Assembly (NCBI RefSeq): GCF_946479885.1
Contig: NZ_CAMLHM010000038.1
Coordinates: 1-41,882, forward strand
DNA from: an uncultured Devosia sp.
GTDB lineage: Bacteria > Pseudomonadota > Alphaproteobacteria > Rhizobiales > Devosiaceae
DNA: 41,882 bases
Direction of reading: 5' to 3'
Below the pieces are notes generated by a model. That model was not told the origin of the DNA, did no database searches, and saw nothing but the letters and a program-made list of their open reading frames with translations. Position numbers and translations under genes: made by a program. Positions 34,622 through 41,882 of the stretch are shown in pieces. How positions within the stretch are numbered: the first letter of the stretch is position 1; each line of letters starts with the position of its first letter.

Positions 34622-35404
34622 TTGACCCAGTTCCGTCTTGCCCCTCTGGCCGCTCTGGCCCTGCTTTTGAGCCATCCGGCGGGCGCCGCCGAGGTTGACG
34701 CGTCTGCCAGCTACGTCCTCACGCTGGGCGGCATCAATGTCGCGGCCATGACGGTCGACCTCAACGATACGGGCAGCCGCTATTCGCTGGACCTTTCGGC
34801 CAATGTCGCGGGGCTGGGCACGCTGGTGGCCAGCGGCACCGCCAAGGCGAGTTCGGTCGGACGCTCCTCGGGCTCGTCGCTGGTGGCCGACGAATTCGAC
34901 CTCGAAACCCGCGCCAATGGCGAAACCTTCACGGTCGATGTGTCCTTTGCCGGCCGCGATGTGTCCGCCTTCAAGGTCGAGCCGCCGATCATCGACAATT
35001 ATGATCGCGTGCCGCTGGAGCGCCGCCACCTGACCGGGGTGGGGGATTTCCTCTCCGCCTTCGTGCTTAAGGGTGATGGACTCGACAAGAGCCTCTGCCA
35101 GCACCAGGCCAAGGTGTTCACCGGCGTCGAGCGTTTCAACATCGCCATGAGCTATGCCGGCGACGACGAGGCCACTTCGGCACGCACCGGCTATCAGGGG
35201 CCGGTGGTGCTGTGCACGGTCGACTACGATCCGGTCTCGGGCCATTTCACCAGCTCGGAAATCACCAATTACCTGGCCGATAGCGACCGCATCGTCATCT
35301 GGTATGCGCCGCTGGGCGAAACGGGTTACTTCATTCCCTATCGCGTGCTGCTGGGCACCAATATGGGTGACCTCTCGATGGTGCTGACCGGGATGAGCTA
35401 CTAG
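34622..35404 (+). CDS. DUF3108-domain exported protein
   Basis: 260 aa. A signal peptide (RLAPLAALALLLSHPAGAAE) precedes a DUF3108 domain: ASYVLTLGGINVAAMTVDLN, SLDLSANVAGLGTLVASGTA, PPIIDNYDRVPLERRHLTGV and GPVVLCTVDYDPVSGH. DUF3108 proteins are periplasmic beta-rich proteins of unknown function that follow rpmB in many alphaproteobacteria. Two Cys (near residues 160 and 200) could form a disulfide. The start is TTG at 34622, required by the signal peptide; the ribosome site is weak. It is divergent from rpmB. The region after it has no clear gene for 937 bp. Confidence 0.88.
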   Translation: MTQFRLAPLAALALLLSHPAGAAEVDASASYVLTLGGINVAAMTVDLNDTGSRYSLDLSANVAGLGTLVASGTAKASSVGRSSGSSLVADEFDLETRANGETFTVDVSFAGRDVSAFKVEPPIIDNYDRVPLERRHLTGVGDFLSAFVLKGDGLDKSLCQHQAKVFTGVERFNIAMSYAGDDEATSARTGYQGPVVLCTVDYDPVSGHFTSSEITNYLADSDRIVIWYAPLGETGYFIPYRVLLGTNMGDLSMVLTGMSY

Positions 35405-36341
35405 GCAGGTACCGGGCTGCAGGGCGGCTGTCCCGCGATGGCACGGTCAACCGGTCTTTTGCCAACAGCGCGCAGGCAAAGCGGCGCGGACCGGGCTCCG
35501 AGCCGTTAACATGCGCTGGCGCGCTGTCCCTGTTCGGCGCAAGACCCCGGTCAGATTCGCCAGGATCACCCCATTCTTTACCCTTTGGTCACCGAGATGA
35601 AGCGGTTTTGGCCGTTCCGGCGGCGCCAGATGGATCGTTGCACGGGCGTTGTGGCCTGTGCTGCTTTACCCCACTACATGCAGCCGTGAACAAAACCACA
35701 ATCGGCCACCTCGCCCGATTCCTACCCTGTTCGTTCCTGATATGATCCAGTTCTCAACCCGGCAGTGCAGCACGGCGAATAGCTGTGCCACTTCGGGAAA
35801 TGCCCTTGGTTGGGACAAGCCTCGGCACGCCCCCGGCCGCGAGCCCTTGTCGGCGTACCCAGCCAGCCCGAAATCGGTGCTCCAGCCGAGAAACCGCGGC
35901 AAGCCGTGGCGATGAGCGACGTCCCGACTTGGGACGGTCAAGCGCCTGTTTCCTCAATCTGCGACGGGACACGCCAGTAAAATCGGCATCGCGATCTGAA
36001 GAGGGTGAAAATCTCACGCCACGGCGCGTTCACGCGGCGTTGAGGAATGGCCGATTCGACGGCAAATTTACCGTTTCGCAACGAAGCTGAAGAGGTTTGA
36101 CCGCGCGAAGCTGCTCGATGACCGTATGATGGCCCGCCGTGGTGGCATGGCCGCATGGGAACCACCACGCATGGTGGTGAACGAAGCAGGATTCACCCGG
36201 CTGCGCCGATTCGGTGCTGTTTCGTTCCTGCACTGTTCTGGTGCTTAACGCCCATGACAAAACTGTCGCAATGGCGTCCTTTCCCGGGACAATGCGTTGT
36301 GACACTCGCAACGTTCGCTCCGAGTCCCTACATTGCCGCCA
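35405..36341. other. 937-bp region without a recognisable gene
   Basis: Open frames here (up to about 134 codons) lack family motifs and have poor codon pattern. It shows a GACCGGG/CCCGGTC pair (35489-35552), two similar stretches around GTTCGTTCCTG (about 35728) and GTTTCGTTCCTG (about 36221), and a set of competing GGTGG/CCACC hairpins (36138-36178). I do not recognise RNase P, tmRNA, SRP or 6S RNA. It may hold an RNA gene, a long leader of the helicase, or gene remnants. Confidence 0.5.
36138..36178 (+). promoter_or_regulatory. Mutually exclusive hairpins upstream of the helicase
   Basis: CGTGGTGG (36138-36145) can pair with CCACCACG (36162-36169), which can instead pair with TGGTGG(T) (36172-36178) through a 4-nt loop. 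Such three-part layouts occur in RNA switches and attenuators. It lies 164 bp before the helicase start. Low-complexity GGTGG makes chance pairing possible. Confidence 0.3.
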
Positions 36342-39300
36342 ATGACTTTCGCGCCCCCCCAATCGGTCAAGGCGATTCTTGGCCCCACCAATACCGGCAA
36401 GACCTATTTTGCCATCGAGCGCATGCTGGCCCATCCCACCGGGATGATCGGCCTGCCGCTGCGGCTATTGGCGCGCGAGGTCTATCATCGCTGCGTCGAG
36501 CGGGTGGGCGAGGGCGCGGTGGCGCTGGTGACCGGCGAAGAGCGCATCGTGCCGCCCAAGCCGCGTTTCTGGGTCTGTACCGTCGAAGCCATGCCCATGG
36601 ATATCCGCGTCGACTGCGTGGCCATCGACGAAATCCAGGTGGCGGTGGATTTTGACCGTGGCCACGTCTTCACCGACCGTATCCTCAATGCGCACGGCAG
36701 CATGGAAACGCTGTTGCTGGGCTCGGCCACGATGGCGCCCATCATCAAGCGCCTGTTGCCGCATGCCGATATCATCGACCGGCCGCGCTTTTCCCAGCTG
36801 ACCTATGCGGGGTCCAAGAAAATCTCGCGCCAGCCGGCCCGCTCGGCCATCGTCGCGTTTTCGGCCCGGCAGGTCTACGCGATTGCCGAGCTGATCCGGC
36901 GCGAGCGCGGCGGCGCTGCCGTCGTCATGGGCGCGCTCAGTCCGCGCACGCGCAATGCCCAGGTCGAGCTCTACCAGAATGGCGATGTGGATTTTCTCGT
37001 CGCCACCGACGCCATCGGCATGGGGCTCAACCTCGATATCCACCATGTCGCCTTTGCCGATGACAGCAAGTTCGATGGCAAAATCAGCCGCGATCTGACG
37101 CCGGCCGAAATCGGCCAGATCGCCGGCCGGGCCGGTCGCCATGCCCGCAACGGTACGTTTGGCGTCACCGGCGGCACCGAGGGGTTCGACGAGGAACTCG
37201 TCGTCCAGCTCGAAACCCACGACTTCGATCCGGTAAAAGTGCTGCAATGGCGCAACAGCCAGCTGGATTTCAGCTCCATTGCAGCGCTGCAAAACAGCCT
37301 CGATGCCGTACCCGAGCACCGCAGCCTGACCCGGGTGCCCATGGCCAAGGACCAGCAGGCGCTCGAATTCGTTTCGCGCAACGAGGCAGGGCAGCTGGCC
37401 CGCGGCCTTGATGGGGCGCGCCTGCTGTGGGAATGCTGCCAAATCCCTGATTATCAGGGGATTTCGCCGGCCAATCACGGCGAAATCGTCACGCGGATTT
37501 ACTCGGACTTAGTCAAGCGCGGCAAGGCCAATGCCGATTGGATTGCCGAGCAGGTGCGCTTTTGCGACAATACGAGCGGCGATATCGACACGCTCAGCAA
37601 CCGGATCAAGCAGATCCGAACCTGGACCTTTGTCGCCAATCGCAAAAACTGGCTTGCAGACCCTTCACATTGGCGCGAAAAGACCCGGGATATTGAAGAT
37701 CGGCTGAGCGACGCGCTGCATGAGCGCCTAACCCAGCGGTTCGTCGACCGGCGCACCAGCGTCTTGCTGCGTCATCTGAAAGACAAACGTATGGCATCTC
37801 CCGAGATCAATGAACGTGGCGAAGTGCGGCTGGAAGGCCATCTCATCGGCACGCTCGAAGGCTTCCGCTTCACCCTGGCGCGCAATGATGGCGACGCCGA
37901 TATCAAGGGGTTGCGCGCGGCAGCCGATCAGGTGGTGGCGCCTGAAATCCACAATCGTGCCGACCGGCTCGCCGGCGCGCCGAATGAGGAATTCGTGCTG
38001 GCCACCGATGGCCGGTTGCGCTGGAAGGGTGACATCGTCGCCGAACTGATCGAGGGCGATGCCCTTTATCGTCCCCGCATCCTGATGCTGGCCGACGAAA
38101 CCCTGACGGGGCCCGATCTCGAGCGCGTGCAGGATCGGCTGAGCCTGTGGCTGCGCCATCATATCAATACTGTGCTCGAAAGCGTCATGTCGCTGGAAGC
38201 GCCAGCCGATCTGGAAGGCGCCGCGCGCGGCATCGCCTACCAGCTGTTCGAGCATCTGGGGCTCATTCCGCGCAGCCAGGTCTCCGACGACGTCAAGAAT
38301 CTGGACCAGGATGTGCGCGGCAAGATGCGCAAGCTGGGCATCAAGTTCGGCGCCTATCACATCTACCTGCCGCTTTCGCTCAAGCCCGCGCCGCGCGAGC
38401 TGGCGCTGATTCTGTTCGCGCTCAAGCATGGCGGCGTGCGCCAGGCCGGCGTGACCGACATTCCCCATATCGTGCTGAGCGGCCGCACCAGCTTCGTGGT
38501 CGACCCGGAAGTCGATACCCGCCTCTACGAGATTGCCGGCTTCAAGGTTGCCGGCCGTCGCGCCGTGCGCGTCGATATTCTCGAACGCCTCGCCGATATC
38601 ATCCGCCCGCTGATCGCGCTCGATGCTGGCCGCCCCTATGCGGGCGAGCTGCCGGCCGGTGCCGCCGAGGGCAACGGCTTCCGCGTCACCGTGGAAATGA
38701 CCTCGCTGCTGGGTTGCTCGGGCGAGGACTTCGCCTCGATCCTCAACTCGCTCGGCTACCGAGTGAAACGCACACCCAAGGTGCCGGCGCCTGCCGTGGC
38801 CGCCGAGGCCAGTGCCGAAGCGCCGGCGCTCGAAGAAGTGCTGGCGGAAAACCCTGCCAGCACCGATGCCGTGGCCGAAGCGCCAGTCGAAGCCGTGCCG
38901 GCTGATGTCGCCCCGGCGCTCGAAGCCGAAATTCCGGCAACAACCGTGGTGGAAGCTGCTGCCGAAACGGCCGAGTCTGCCCCGGCCGCTCCGGCTGAAC
39001 CGGAATATGACGAGGTCTGGTCTCCGGCAGGCAAGCGCTCCGACAACAAGCGGCACGAGAATCGTCGCCGCCCCGAAGGTGAGGGCCAGCAGGCTCGTGC
39101 CCCGCGTCCCGAGCGCAATCACCGCCCGGCGGCGCCGCGCCGTCCCGAGGGTGAAGTGCAGGACCTCAGCAAGGCCCGCCATCTCAACCCGCCCAAGCCC
39201 AAATTCGAGGGCAAGGGTCGCAACGACAATCGCCGCCCCGATGACCAGAAGGGCGACAAGGCCCGGTTCGAGCGGCCCCGCGAGGAACCGCGCAAAGAAA

Positions 39301-39365
39301 AGGCGTTCGATCCGGACAGCCCCTTCGCCAAGCTGGCGGCCCTGCGCGACCGCAAGGCAGAGTAA
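36342..39365 (+). CDS. SUV3-like DExH RNA helicase with long C-terminal tail
   Basis: 1007 aa. The helicase core carries Walker A GPTNTGKT (14-21), IDEIQ Walker B (DEIQ 96-99), LLGSATM, a second lobe with GALSPRTRNAQVELY, LVATDAIGMGLNLD and QIAGRAGRH. The whole first 800 residues match the SUV3 family, known as mitochondrial RNA helicases of the degradosome and also present in alphaproteobacteria. From about residue 810 the chain turns to Ala/Glu/Pro repeats, then a basic Arg/Lys/Pro-rich tail (RRPEGEGQQARAPRPERNH), likely disordered and RNA- or partner-binding. ATG at 36342 is preferred to TTG at 36333. The S4 gene follows 3 nt after the stop. Confidence 0.93.
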   Translation: MTFAPPQSVKAILGPTNTGKTYFAIERMLAHPTGMIGLPLRLLAREVYHRCVERVGEGAVALVTGEERIVPPKPRFWVCTVEAMPMDIRVDCVAIDEIQVAVDFDRGHVFTDRILNAHGSMETLLLGSATMAPIIKRLLPHADIIDRPRFSQLTYAGSKKISRQPARSAIVAFSARQVYAIAELIRRERGGAAVVMGALSPRTRNAQVELYQNGDVDFLVATDAIGMGLNLDIHHVAFADDSKFDGKISRDLTPAEIGQIAGRAGRHARNGTFGVTGGTEGFDEELVVQLETHDFDPVKVLQWRNSQLDFSSIAALQNSLDAVPEHRSLTRVPMAKDQQALEFVSRNEAGQLARGLDGARLLWECCQIPDYQGISPANHGEIVTRIYSDLVKRGKANADWIAEQVRFCDNTSGDIDTLSNRIKQIRTWTFVANRKNWLADPSHWREKTRDIEDRLSDALHERLTQRFVDRRTSVLLRHLKDKRMASPEINERGEVRLEGHLIGTLEGFRFTLARNDGDADIKGLRAAADQVVAPEIHNRADRLAGAPNEEFVLATDGRLRWKGDIVAELIEGDALYRPRILMLADETLTGPDLERVQDRLSLWLRHHINTVLESVMSLEAPADLEGAARGIAYQLFEHLGLIPRSQVSDDVKNLDQDVRGKMRKLGIKFGAYHIYLPLSLKPAPRELALILFALKHGGVRQAGVTDIPHIVLSGRTSFVVDPEVDTRLYEIAGFKVAGRRAVRVDILERLADIIRPLIALDAGRPYAGELPAGAAEGNGFRVTVEMTSLLGCSGEDFASILNSLGYRVKRTPKVPAPAVAAEASAEAPALEEVLAENPASTDAVAEAPVEAVPADVAPALEAEIPATTVVEAAAETAESAPAAPAEPEYDEVWSPAGKRSDNKRHENRRRPEGEGQQARAPRPERNHRPAAPRRPEGEVQDLSKARHLNPPKPKFEGKGRNDNRRPDDQKGDKARFERPREEPRKEKAFDPDSPFAKLAALRDRKAE

Positions 39366-39368
39366 GGA

Positions 39369-39776
39369 TTGGCAGGAACAGTCGAACCCGTCCGCAAGGA
39401 GCGGCTCGACAAGTTCCTGTTCTTTTCGCGCGCCCTCAAATCGCGCACGCTGGCGCAGAAGGTCATCGAGACCGGCGCTATCCGAGTGAACTCCGAGCGT
39501 ACCGACCGCTCCGACCACAAGGTCGGGGCGGGTGATGTGCTGACGATGAGCCTGCATGGCCGCATCGTCGTCTGGCGCATCATCGATTGCGGCGCCCGGC
39601 GCGGTCCTGCGACTGAGGCGCAGGGCCTCTACGAAGACCTGTCGCCGCCGGCTTTGCCAAAGGCCGAGCTATCGCCCTATGACGCCGCCATCGCGCCGCG
39701 CGGCGAGGGGGCAGGGCGCCCGACCAAGAAAGAGCGGCGCGAGACGGATCGGCTCAGGGATGGGGATGAAGAGTAG
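39369..39776 (+). CDS. S4-domain RNA-binding protein (Hsp15-like)
   Basis: 135 aa. An S4 domain at residues about 10-70 (ERLDKFLFFSRALKSRTLAQ, then KVIETGAIRVNSERTDRSDH and VLTMSLHGRIVVWRII), like the E. coli heat-shock protein Hsp15 that rescues stalled 50S subunits carrying nascent chains. A charged tail follows (GRPTKKERRETDRLRDGDEE). The start is TTG at 39369, 3 nt after the helicase stop, so it is translationally coupled. The pairing of SUV3-like helicase with S4 protein is conserved in Hyphomicrobiales, suggesting a joint RNA task (inference). Confidence 0.92.
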   Translation: MAGTVEPVRKERLDKFLFFSRALKSRTLAQKVIETGAIRVNSERTDRSDHKVGAGDVLTMSLHGRIVVWRIIDCGARRGPATEAQGLYEDLSPPALPKAELSPYDAAIAPRGEGAGRPTKKERRETDRLRDGDEE

Positions 39777-39798
39777 GGTGGCCTTCACAGACTCAATC

Positions 39799-39882
39799 GT
39801 CACCCTCGGGCTAGCCCCGAGGGTGTTTCACCTGCTGAACCTGCCGTAAGGGAAGAGCCCTTGGGTCAAGCCCGAGGGTGAC
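39799..39882. repeat. Paired-palindrome repeat, family A (copy 4, 84 bp)
   Basis: GTCACCCTCGGGCTAG on the left and CAAGCCCGAGGGTGAC on the right, each in a CCCTCGGG/CCCGAGGG or CCCTTGGG-type hairpin, enclose about 35 unique bp. Exactly the length of the copy at 33942. Between the S4 and GNAT genes. Confidence 0.72.
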
Positions 39883-39914
39883 GTGCGGGGGTTGGACGCC
39901 GAACGGAGAACAGC

Positions 39915-40412
39915 ATGACCATCCCCACCCTCACCACACCTCGCCTCACCCTCCGCCCGCCGGTCTACGCCGACTACCCGGCCCATGCCGCGTTCCTGGC
40001 TTCACCGCGCTCGATCTATATGGGCGGGCCGCAAATCGGCTGGGGGGCCTGGGGCATGTTTTGCCACGATGTCGCCTGCTGGCATCTGTTTGGCCATGGT
40101 GCGCTGATGATCGAGCTCAAGGCGACCGGCGAATGCGTCGGGCAGGTTGGTATCAATCACGGGCCCGAATTTCCGGAGAAGGAGCTGGGCTGGTTGCTCT
40201 ATGAGGGTTACGAGGGCCACGGCTATGTGCTCGAGGCGGCGCGGGCACTGCGCGACTGGGCTTTTGCCGAGCGGGGCCTTACGACCCTTGTGAGCTATTG
40301 CGATGCCGCCAATGCAAGGTCGATCGCGGTGGCCGGGCGGCTGGGCGCCGTGCGTGACGACCTGGCGCCGCGCCAGGACCCTGAAGACCTGGTGTTTCGT
40401 CATTCACCCTGA
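39915..40412 (+). CDS. GNAT family N-acetyltransferase (RimJ/RimL type)
   Basis: 165 aa, one GNAT domain of the RimJ/RimL kind: the start TTPRLTLRPPVYADYPAHAA, ELKATGECVGQVGINHGPEF, ELGWLLYEGYEGHGYVLEAA (acetyl-CoA loop Y/EGHGY) and the end YCDAANARSIAVAGRLGAV. Such proteins acetylate protein N-termini, antibiotics or small amines. GGAG precedes the ATG. It is inserted between the S4 gene and fdxA, which are usually neighbours, together with a family A repeat, so it may be a later insertion. Confidence 0.9.
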   Translation: MTIPTLTTPRLTLRPPVYADYPAHAAFLASPRSIYMGGPQIGWGAWGMFCHDVACWHLFGHGALMIELKATGECVGQVGINHGPEFPEKELGWLLYEGYEGHGYVLEAARALRDWAFAERGLTTLVSYCDAANARSIAVAGRLGAVRDDLAPRQDPEDLVFRHSP

Positions 40413-40536
40413 GGCGCGCAACAGCGTTCCGCTACAGCCACCGCCTGCGCCAAAAGGTGCGCCTCCACAGCCTTGCCCCGCCGCCGAAAACGGTTTAGCA
40501 CCGGACCGTTGAGACCCTGCCGGACTGCCGCCCGAT

Positions 40537-40875
40537 ATGACCTATATCGTCACAGATAACTGCATCGCCTGCAAATACACCGACTGCGTGGAAGTTTGCC
40601 CCGTGGACTGCTTCTACGAAGGCGAGAACATGCTGGTGATCCACCCCGATGAATGTATCGACTGCGGCGTGTGCGAGCCCGAATGTCCCGCCGAGGCCAT
40701 CAAGCCCGACACCGAGTCGGGGCTCGACGAATGGCTGGCGCTCAATACCAAGTTTGCCTCGATGTGGCCCAACCTGACCGAGCGCCGCGATCCGCTGCCC
40801 GAGGCCAAGGAAAAGGACGGCGAAGATGGCAAGCTGGCCAAGTATTTCTCCGAGGCGCCCGGCGAAGGCGACTGA
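40537..40875 (+). CDS. fdxA: Ferredoxin FdxA (7Fe type)
   Basis: 112 aa. Cysteines match the Azotobacter FdI pattern shifted by one: C9, C17, C50 for the [3Fe-4S] cluster and C21, C40, C43, C46 for the [4Fe-4S] cluster, with free C12 and C25. Motifs [19 protein letters not shown] and [12 protein letters not shown] are complete. The tail is acidic. It is a low-potential electron carrier; partner unknown. It is a single gene followed by a repeat and the carD leader, its usual neighbour in Hyphomicrobiales. Confidence 0.97.
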   Translation: MTYIVTDNCIACKYTDCVEVCPVDCFYEGENMLVIHPDECIDCGVCEPECPAEAIKPDTESGLDEWLALNTKFASMWPNLTERRDPLPEAKEKDGEDGKLAKYFSEAPGEGD

Positions 40876-40902
40876 GTTTCTTGTCGCTGAGGTTTCAGTC
40901 GA

Positions 40903-41006
40903 CACCCTCCCCCTTTGCGGGGAGGGATCAAGGGTGGGGGATGTTTAGCCCCGATATTCGGGCCAAACCACACCCCATCCCAACCTCCCCCGTCGAGGGG
41001 GAGGTG
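40903..41006. repeat. Palindromic intergenic repeat, family B (copy 5)
   Basis: An almost self-complementary element of about 104 bp: outer CCCTCCCC/GGGGAGGG-type hairpins and a core in which TTTAGCCCCGA pairs with TCGGGCCAAA around TAT. Aligns by eye with the copy at 9751-9885. Lies just after fdxA. Confidence 0.65.
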
Positions 41007-41162
41007 CCGCGCAGTGCTCGTGGCGCGATACGCAGCAACGGCATGGGCCACATCCTCGCCCCATTGCGGCGAGCGCGAATCCGCACCTGATTCGTAGTTT
41101 TTGATTTTGCTGATTTTTTGTGCTATGGTGCAAACCAATGCAGCTCAGCCCGTCACCCAGCC

Positions 41163-41186
41163 CGTGCCTTAAGGCACGATTTTTTT
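41163..41186 (+). terminator. Intrinsic terminator upstream of carD
   Basis: CGTGCCTTAAGGCACG is a perfect 16-bp palindrome followed by A and seven Ts. It is a classic rho-independent terminator, 290 nt after fdxA and 162 nt before carD. An AT-rich promoter-like stretch (TTGATT near 41101, CTATGG near 41123) lies just upstream, so a very short RNA ending here is possible. Confidence 0.8.
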
Positions 41187-41213
41187 GACAACATCGTTGG
41201 ATGCGTGTGCTCC
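41185..41213 (+). promoter_or_regulatory. Candidate carD promoter overlapping the terminator
   Basis: TTGACA (41185-41190) uses the last bases of the terminator T-run as a perfect -35. The -10 is weak (TGCTCC at 17-nt spacing), which fits a promoter that needs an activator or alphaproteobacterial laxity. It would give a leader of about 130 nt. Confidence 0.45.
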
Positions 41214-41256
41214 GGGGAAAGCGGACCCGGAAGCCCATGGGGTATTTGTTGCGCGC

Positions 41257-41324
41257 GGCGTTCCGTTCGGACGCCAGTAACGAAGAGTAGGAATGGACGG
41301 TCCTTCCCGCAGGGAATTGTCCAT
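41257..41324 (+). promoter_or_regulatory. Two hairpins in the carD leader
   Basis: GGCGTTC pairs with GGACGCC (41257-41275) in one hairpin; ATGGAC (41293-41298) pairs with GTCCAT (41319-41324), enclosing TTCCC/GGGAA, in a second. The second ends 24 nt before the start codon, near the ribosome site AAGGAG, so leader folding could affect translation. Confidence 0.45.
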
Positions 41325-41347
41325 TTGGGGCGTCAACAAGGAGTTCC

Positions 41348-41882
41348 ATGAATATGGTAGCCAAGAAGGTACAGACACGGCTTGGGTTCAAGACCGGCGA
41401 GTATGTCGTCTATCCGGCGCATGGCGTCGGTGTGATCGTCTCGATCGAGGAACAAGAAGTCGCCGGCCTGACCCTTGAGTTGTTCGTCATCAGCTTCGAA
41501 CAGGACAAGCTGACCCTTCGCGTGCCCGTGGCCAAGATCAAGTCGGTCGGCATGCGCAAGCTGGCCGAAGAAGACATGGTCACCCAGGCGCTGACCACCG
41601 TGACCGGCCGTGCCCGCGTCAAGCGCACCATGTGGTCGCGTCGCGCCCAGGAATACGAAGCCAAGATCAATTCGGGCGATCTGATCGCCATCTCGGAAGT
41701 CGTGCGCGATCTCTATCGCTCGGAAGAGCAGCCTGAGCAGTCCTATTCGGAACGCCAGCTGTTCGAACAGGCGATGGACCGCATGAGCCGCGAAATCGGC
41801 GCCGTCAACAAGCTGACGCTGACCGAAGCCGTGCAGCTGATCGAAAAGAACCTGGCCAAGTCGCCCAAGCGCACCAAGGCCG
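41348..41882 (+). CDS. carD: CarD-family transcriptional regulator (3' end beyond window)
   Basis: 178 codons visible, open to the window end. The N-terminal CarD RNA-polymerase-interacting domain is clear: FKTGEYVVYPAHGVGVIVSI, then VAGLTLELFVISFEQDKLTL and RVPVAKIKSVGMRKL, followed by the helical DNA-binding part (RRAQEYEAKINSGDLIAISE, VVRDLYRSEE, SERQLFEQAMDRMSREI). CarD/CdnL proteins bind the beta subunit of RNA polymerase and stabilise open complexes, especially at rRNA promoters. The ATG at 41348 has AAGGAG 5 nt upstream; a second ATG two codons later is possible. Little of the protein should be missing, since family members are about 160-200 aa. Confidence 0.95.
   Translation, partial: MNMVAKKVQTRLGFKTGEYVVYPAHGVGVIVSIEEQEVAGLTLELFVISFEQDKLTLRVPVAKIKSVGMRKLAEEDMVTQALTTVTGRARVKRTMWSRRAQEYEAKINSGDLIAISEVVRDLYRSEEQPEQSYSERQLFEQAMDRMSREIGAVNKLTLTEAVQLIEKNLAKSPKRTKA

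Noticed and set aside
35405..36341. RNase P, tmRNA, SRP or 6S RNA gene
   Set aside because: None of the conserved core sequences of these RNAs could be found on either strand.
37728..39557. 609-codon minus-strand frame opposite the helicase
   Set aside because: No family features; shadow of the helicase and S4 genes.

Overview
The window is 41.9 kb of high-GC chromosome from an alphaproteobacterium. Markers pointing to Hyphomicrobiales (Rhizobiales) are the aerobic cobaltochelatase pair cobS-cobT, a SUV3-type helicase followed by an S4 protein, fdxA and carD, secA next to a parvulin-type isomerase, and the xerD / aroK-aroB neighbourhood. The base composition, the intergenic palindromic repeats and several family variants would fit Devosia or a relative (Devosiaceae). 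The genus is inference; no rRNA lies in the window.

Region by region. (1) 1-9.7 kb is an accessory-looking stretch of small divergent regulator/target pairs. It holds the start of a GH3 beta-glucosidase with an HxlR regulator, a MATE exporter, a small Cse60-like protein, azlCD, tRNA-Leu(CAA), TusA with an SCP lipoprotein, a ROK regulator with a ThuA-like protein, DUF1772 with TetR, a 5'-3' exonuclease and tRNA-Arg(CCT). (2) 9.7-17 kb starts with a 647-bp gap holding repeats and a structured stretch. Then come argJ-GNAT-mutT, an orphan Flp pilin, a degenerate SNase-like protein overlapping an M48 lipoprotein protease, a DUF1579-like protein, and a second divergent TetR pair (DUF2798). (3) 17-24.5 kb is envelope and housekeeping: parvulin, secA, a membrane-anchored coiled-coil protein, a lipoprotein L,D-transpeptidase and accA. 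(4) 24.5-41.9 kb is a conserved core block: xerD and a small membrane protein, divergent aroK-aroB, BolA, a J-domain protein, cobS, cobT, a phytase-like esterase, a VUT/YhhQ transporter, rpmB, a DUF3108 protein, a 0.94-kb gene-free stretch, the SUV3-like helicase, S4 protein, GNAT, fdxA and carD (cut by the window end).

How the genes work together. argJ makes ornithine/acetylglutamate for arginine, aroK-aroB act in the shikimate pathway, and cobS-cobT insert cobalt in aerobic B12 synthesis. secA and the parvulin serve export and envelope protein folding, together with the L,D-transpeptidase and M48 protease. The SUV3-like helicase and S4 protein point to RNA handling. No phage, transposase, CRISPR array, restriction or toxin-antitoxin locus is visible.

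I found no clear new multi-gene system. The strongest unexplained signals are non-coding: two opposed arrays of three 11-bp repeats between the xerD and aroK operons, a structured carD leader with a terminator running into a promoter, two families of dispersed palindromic elements, alternative hairpins upstream of the helicase, and clean operator palindromes beside the ROK and TetR regulators.
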